From positions 108,963,580 to 109,027,579 of the forward strand of contig CM066983.1 in assembly GCA_033977485.1 (NCBI GenBank): 64,000 nucleotides of DNA, in the 5' to 3' direction. Source of the stretch: Hydrangea macrophylla (taxonomy: Eukaryota > Streptophyta > Magnoliopsida > Cornales > Hydrangeaceae). The notes beneath the pieces were generated by a model, which was not told where the DNA came from, searched no databases, and saw only the letters and a program-made list of their open reading frames with translations. Positions 59,461 through 64,000 of this stretch are shown piece after piece. The translations under genes were made by a program, and so were the position numbers. Within the stretch, counting starts at the first letter, position 1. Each line of letters opens with the position of its first letter.

Positions 59461-59626
59461 GGGTGATGCTATTTCCACTCCATCATTGAACCAATGCACT
59501 CCATGGTACCACTCTTAAATCATGTGGTACCATGCATGTCATGCATTACATACATGGTACCATTTGCTCTGAGAGTGGTACTATGGAGTGCTTTAGTTCA
59601 ATGATGGAGTGAAAATAACAATTCCC
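59461..59626. mobile_element. 166-bp MULE-type MITE (TSD TTATTAATG)
   Basis: Hairpin with GGGTGATGCTATTTCCACTC and complementary GAGTGAAAATAACAATTCCC ends. Perfect 9-bp TSDs TTATTAATG lie at 59452-59460 and 59627-59635. The arms include CACTCCATGGTACC / GGTACTATGGAGTG. Confidence 0.85.
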
Positions 59627-59781
59627 TTATTAATGCAAGAAATGGTCCATTTGTTCAATCAGCTTTTAACTTCTAGAACCACATTATTATGTATTCATTT
59701 AAAATTAGTTGCATGACAGATTTGTCTCTTCCTCATTTACTAATTACATAGAGATACTATCTATAACTAGTTTATTCTATA

Positions 59782-60437
59782 TTTATCATGCTAGATATTT
59801 AAACGTGGCTACAATGCCACAACATATCTTTTCACATCATTCTCCGACTGTCTGTGTTTGTTTGACGAATTATATTATCTTTCTCAAATTTATCTTCTAT
59901 AGTTTATTTTATATTTATCAGAATTAAATATAAAGTATATTTTTGAAGTTTGGTCTATGTATTATTTTAGTCTTTATAGTTTTAATTATGTTAAATCGGT
60001 TCTTCAAGTTTTAAATAGAAGTAATTTGATCTAAATAGCCAATTTTGTGGGGAAAGTTAACATAATTTATTTACATACTATGCATTGTCGTACTTTTGGG
60101 GGGCAAAAATAGAACAACACTAATCTCTCCATCCGCTTATCAACGTAATTGTGTACAATAGTTGGTAAATTCTATCAAATTTTCTCACATAATGGGGTAT
60201 TTGGATCAAATTGTTTCTATTTAAAACTTCAAGGACCAAATTGACGCAGTTGAAACTATAGGAACTAAATAACACAGGGACCAAACTCAAGGGTCTATTT
60301 TGTAATTAAGCCTATTTATCATGCTAGATATTTAAACATTGGTACAATGGCACAACCTCATGTCTTTTCTAATCTTTCTCCGACTGTCTGTGTTTGTTTG
60401 ACGAATAATGCTATGTTTCTCAAATTCACTTCTATAA
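59782..60437. repeat. About 120-bp direct repeats flanking hairpin repeat B
   Basis: Two direct copies (59782-59901 and 60314-60437) share TTTATCATGCTAGATATTTA and CGACTGTCTGTGTTTGTTTG. Between them is a hairpin (about 59940-60295) with arms TTTGAAGTTTGGTCTATG-like and GGGACCAAACTCAAGG-like. The arrangement resembles a tiny LTR-like unit or a duplication made during hairpin insertion. Confidence 0.65.
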
Positions 60438-61423
60438 ATAAAAAAATAAAAAATAAAAAGTAGGAAATAAATAAATCTGAAAGTCACATCCTAAATGATG
60501 TATCAGTGGGCCCATTGACTTTTGATTGAAATATGTTAACCAATTGAAGTGACCCCGGTCCCCATAGCGATTCCACGATCACATCATTTGGGATGTGGTT
60601 TCGGGAAGCATAACATTAGTTTTGTTTGACAGCTAGATTTAAACTCTACTATACTTTGTGTGTGTGTGTGTGTGTGATGGATTTCCATCAGCTGCTATAA
60701 CACAATGAAAAAATCTACGAAACGTATTTCTTCATACAATGTACAGTTAGATGATACGTGTCAGTTAATGATAACAAAGTGTTTGCGTCTAAAACATGTA
60801 TTGTGTACACATAATTGATTATTTGGAGTATTTAATCAAAAGTACTTGATAAATAAATTCTTTATTATATGAAAGTGACAAATATGTAGATCCCAAAAGA
60901 TGTTGATAATCAGAACATGTGCAACCTCGAACACTTTGAATTCTCGGGCATAAGCACATGACCAAGCTAGTCATTTTGTGAATGCGCTATTGCAAATACA
61001 TGTAAATTATCATTGCGGGCCAACTTGTTTGACTAATATTTTGGTTTTAAATGTGACATCAAAATGGTACGTAGCCATATCTTTGAATTCTCGGGCACAT
61101 AACAGACAGTTCGATCACACCTTGTTTGGCATCACAAGCCCACTTTCATGAATGCGGGACCCATCTGGTTTGGCTTATGTGAGCATTTGAGACTTTATAT
61201 ACCACATCAATACTTTCAAGCCACCACCGATCGGACCAAAAATCTAGACTCAAAACCAGTCTTATTTTTTAAAGATACATGCACTATGTCAAAATAAGTG
61301 GGACTCAAAACATATTACAACCTCCCAATGCAAGTTACAAGTCCCAATGCTAGGAGTGACAAATTACGAAGCGCAAAGAAATACTTAACTTTGAAGAAAT
61401 CTCAAACTCTTCCACCTCTTCTC
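60438..61423. other. Gene-free stretch upstream of the 61.6-kb exon
   Basis: It holds a TG microsatellite (60657-60676) and two related segments with TTTGAATTCTCGGGCAT..GCAC (about 60937 and 61082), a weak direct duplication. The right part is the promoter region of the following exon. Confidence 0.45.
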
Positions 61424-61664
61424 TATAAATACAGTAGTTCGGGCAAGGGAAAACTCTCTCCACCAACTTAAACAAACCCCCCAAACAGCATCCTAAAAGT
61501 ATTCAGTAGCAATCCTTAGCATTTACTTTAAATGTTCTTCTAGCATTTTAATAACTTTTTTTTTTCATTTCGGTTTCTCTGTAATTTCCTTCAAATTAAT
61601 TTCAATGGCAGTTTTCTTCTCCACTTCCAAAGTCTTGCTTTGCATTATTTTCATCACTTTCTCA
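61424..61664 (+). pseudogene. Promoter, leader and signal-peptide-like first exon broken by an LTR
   Basis: TATAAAT at 61424-61430 is followed by a CT/CA-rich leader and ATG at 61605 (AATTTCAATGG context). The ATG opens MAVFFSTSKVLLCIIFITFS, 20 residues with a basic Lys and a hydrophobic core typical of a secretory signal peptide. Immediately after, TGTAATACCC at 61665 looks like a Gypsy LTR start, and the read-through frame ends 11 codons later. The gene appears cut within or right after its signal peptide. I do not recognise the family. Alternatively GTAAT at 61666 is a normal splice donor, but the following sequence is LTR-like. Confidence 0.5.
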
Positions 61665-62393
61665 TGTAATACCCTATATTTTTGTAACGTATAATATTGA
61701 ATAAGACTCTGTATTTCTTCTTTAAATATTTGTATGAACTTTGTTTTACCATTGCTTAACTTTGTGCCTCAATCGATTATACCTTCACCTAATCGATATT
61801 TAACTTAACTTCTCACCCAATCGATTGAACCCCAACCCAGTCCATTGGATGTTTATCAATCGGTTGGAGCATTTATTACTTACCCCTAATCGATTAAACT
61901 TTTCTCAGTCGATTGAACATTTTCCTACCTACCCAAATCAATTGAAAATGGCTCAATTGATTGGAAACAACTGTTTTTTATTCTCTTGTTCTGACTAGGG
62001 AATGACCACGTGATCACACCTTGCCTATATATACAAGACGTATTTTGGCTTTATTTCGTTTCTGAACTGTAGACAGAGAGAGAGTGATCACATTGGTTTT
62101 CTTTATATATATACTCCTACATATACACACACATATACATACAGCATACACTCACACACACTCACTGGGCTAAAGAAGAGCAAAAGGAAACCTAAAGAAA
62201 AAGAAAAGAGAAGGAGAGATGGAAAGAAGACAGGGGAAGAAAAGAGAAAAGATGAGGCCACCATTAAAGCTTCCCAAGCTTTTAATCCTACTAAACAAGC
62301 CCTTAGCTTCATAAAGGTGAGTTCTAAACTCACTTAGGAGCCTAGTATTGACATTTTACATGTTTTGAATGAAGGAAAGATGTGTTTAATTGT
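61665..62393 (+). mobile_element. 5' part of a Gypsy-type LTR with CAATCGATTG array
   Basis: It starts TGTAATACCC and contains TCGA-centred palindromes (about 61770-61960: CAATCGATTA, TAATCGATAT, CAATCGATTG, CAGTCCATTG and others), several about 20 bp apart. A TATA box (CTATATATA) is near 62025-62033. A leader ends at a donor CATAAAG|GTGAGT (62316/62317), comparable with the first leader donor of the other LTRs. It is cut at 62394 by another LTR. Confidence 0.6.
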
Positions 62394-63565
62394 CACGACC
62401 CATCTCGCTACAGGTAGAAATAGGACACGCGGTACACCATCGAGGCTTATCCAATTCAATTAAAGGTCATAGTAGTGGAATAACATAGGTAGAAACCATA
62501 AAATTCAGAGTTATAAAAAGTTTTCCTCAGTTGAAACACTTACAAAAACAATCCAATTTGAAAATAGCAATCCAGTCGACTGGTCGGGAACCCAGTCGAC
62601 TACTTTGAAAATTATAGAGAGCATGAAGTCTCAGCAGCCCAATTCAGTCGACTGACCCATGTTCGGTCGACTGTATTTCAGGGGGAGGTGTCATAATCTC
62701 AGTCGATTGGGACTCCTCCAATCGATTGAATGAAGCCTTTAGTAGTTCCCATTTTGAAACAACCTCCAATCGACTGTGTGGAGTAATGCGGTCAACTGCT
62801 TTTTGAAACTGGGAGAAATTATTTTGTCCAAATAGTTAACTCGGTCGACTATTTTCGAAACCAGTCGACTGTTTACAAAACCAGTCAACTGTTTTCCAAT
62901 TTATAGAACATTCTACATAAACTATGTTTCTAAGCTTACCAATCTTCAACCAGAACTAACTACACATATCAAACTCACTCCCAAACTAATCTTAAATGTA
63001 TTACAAACATTACCAAGTCTCTATAACATATAAGAAACTTAGAAAGGATCTAATACATAATTATTACAAGATCTTGAATACTACAAGTGTTTCGAGACTA
63101 CAAAACATAGTTCTCATCATGGTTCATTTACAACAGGGATGAACTACAAAACTATGTAAGTAAGGGCTTAGACTCGCGTGCTCCTAAGGCCCCATTCTTC
63201 TCGCTTATTCTTTCATGTTTTCTTCTCACCTATAATTGAGTAAATCTCCACTGCTCAACTATATGCTAAGTGTACAATTCTAACAAATGCATATATGGCA
63301 GTTCATGCTTCAATATCATAAAAAATGCATCAGATAGTATTAGGGAGATAGATACGCATTCATTCAGTATACCAGCAAGTCCTAAGTCTTAAACCGCGAT
63401 GCCAATGGCAAGTCCAAAGTCTATCAACCATTGCATCAAACTGCTCTGGCAGGGCCGGTTCCCAAACCAAAGCAAGTAGCCGTTGCTACTAAAATTCTCA
63501 AACATTGAAAAGCTTACCCCGGCATAAATATGTGCCAATCTCTCCTTTGAGCCACATATATCATA
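62394..63565 (-). mobile_element. Truncated Gypsy-type LTR, minus orientation
   Basis: It begins TGTCACGACCCATC, the complement of the 3' end of the Gypsy LTR at 10744, and stays recognisably similar to it: CGCGGTTTAAGACTTAGGAC and GCTCAAAGGAGAG blocks read on the minus strand. It holds a dozen palindrome copies of CAGTCGACTG type, many decayed (62573-62891). The second leader acceptor is present as TTATAG|GTGAG (63230/63229). The 5' part is missing beyond about 63565. Confidence 0.72.
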
Positions 63566-64000
63566 CCCCCTCCCACGGTATTTAATTATATTATTTTAGC
63601 ATGCATGGTATGCTCACTGTTGTGTTAATTAACACGTGTGAAGTAAGCGATGACTCACTAGTTATTTGGGGTGTCTTTTGAGAACCCAATTTTAGCTTTG
63701 AAAGTAGTCCAGAAGTTGGACATATGAGAATTCCCTATGGTTGAGAAAATAAGTAATAACTCATAATTCTGTTCTTAAATGTTTATTTAGGCATATGTGA
63801 ATATAATTGATTATTATATTGCTGATAGCGACTCATTTGGGTCATTAGATAACTAGTGAGGATGAATTTGGACACGTTGCATAATTAGTAGGCTAATTAG
63901 TAACTTCATGTAATTTGTATGTACGACCACATGTGGGACCCACACGGGACTTAGATGAATACTCAAATACTTTTGGGCAGTTAACTAGTTAGTTTAATAA
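63566..64000 (+). mobile_element. 5' portion of another Gypsy-type LTR running off the window
   Basis: Similar in order to the first 370 bp of the solo LTR at 21845: a GCATGCATGGTATGC palindrome, GACTCACTAGTTATTTGGGG, a GTCT..GAGAACCC block and GTAGGCTAATTAGTAACTTC. Its left edge abuts the truncated minus LTR. It may have inserted into that LTR, or the two may have been joined by recombination. Confidence 0.6.

Noticed and set aside
1..64000. tRNA, rRNA or microRNA genes
   Set aside because: No cloverleaf, rRNA block or convincing miRNA precursor was recognised; the many hairpins have transposon termini and target duplications instead.

Overview
This is a nuclear genomic window from a flowering plant, most likely a eudicot. 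The evidence is AT-rich intergenic DNA, genes with small exons and GT-AG introns, plant-only gene families (PLS-class PPR, class I TCP, RLCK-VII kinase) and a dense load of LTR retrotransposons, MULE, hAT, Stowaway and Helitron-type elements. I cannot name the species.

Layout. 1-0.3 kb: a frameshifted first exon (minus strand) resembling LPA1/2-phosphoglycerate-kinase-like P-loop proteins, running off the left edge. 2.0-3.5 kb: an intronless PPR editing factor that I recognise as a CLB19 (At1g05750) homologue. 3.6-6.7 kb: three non-autonomous DNA transposons (hAT, MULE, and a giant MULE-type foldback). 7.07-29.33 kb: one Ty1/Copia element (minus strand, TSD ATTAC) swollen to 22 kb by three later insertions: a full 9,068-bp Ty3/Gypsy chromovirus (8591-17658, TSD TTCTC), a solo LTR (19062-21304, TSD GAAGG) and another solo LTR (21845-23950, TSD CATAC). 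29.3-33.0 kb: older LTR and hairpin debris. 33.3-33.9 kb: an intronless class I TCP transcription factor with a TATA box, a telo-box and two TCP-type sites upstream. 36.4-45.4 kb: a ten-coding-exon OTU deubiquitinase (minus strand), which I assembled exon by exon; the summed exons give a clean 334-aa protein. 49.06-50.80 kb: a MULE-type element filled with a ~202-bp tandem repeat. 51.3-56.1 kb: a four-coding-exon PCRK1/PCRK2-type receptor-like cytoplasmic kinase (minus strand, 425 aa), with a probable 5' UTR exon near 57.3-57.5 kb. 57.8-60.4 kb: MULE-type and other hairpin elements. 61.4-61.7 kb: a TATA box, leader and signal-peptide-like first exon that stops where an LTR-like sequence begins. 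61.7-64.0 kb: overlapping pieces of three LTRs.

The host genes are functionally separate (plastid RNA editing, transcription, ubiquitin removal, immune signalling). The kinase-OTU neighbourhood matches the order I remember for Arabidopsis At5g03320-At5g03330, so that part looks like conserved microsynteny. The most unusual signals are in the LTRs: a two-intron split leader repeated in three LTR families, and arrays of TCGA-centred palindromes in pairs about 20-22 bp apart. All coordinates, splice sites and TSDs were read by eye; homology statements rest on memory of families, not on a search.
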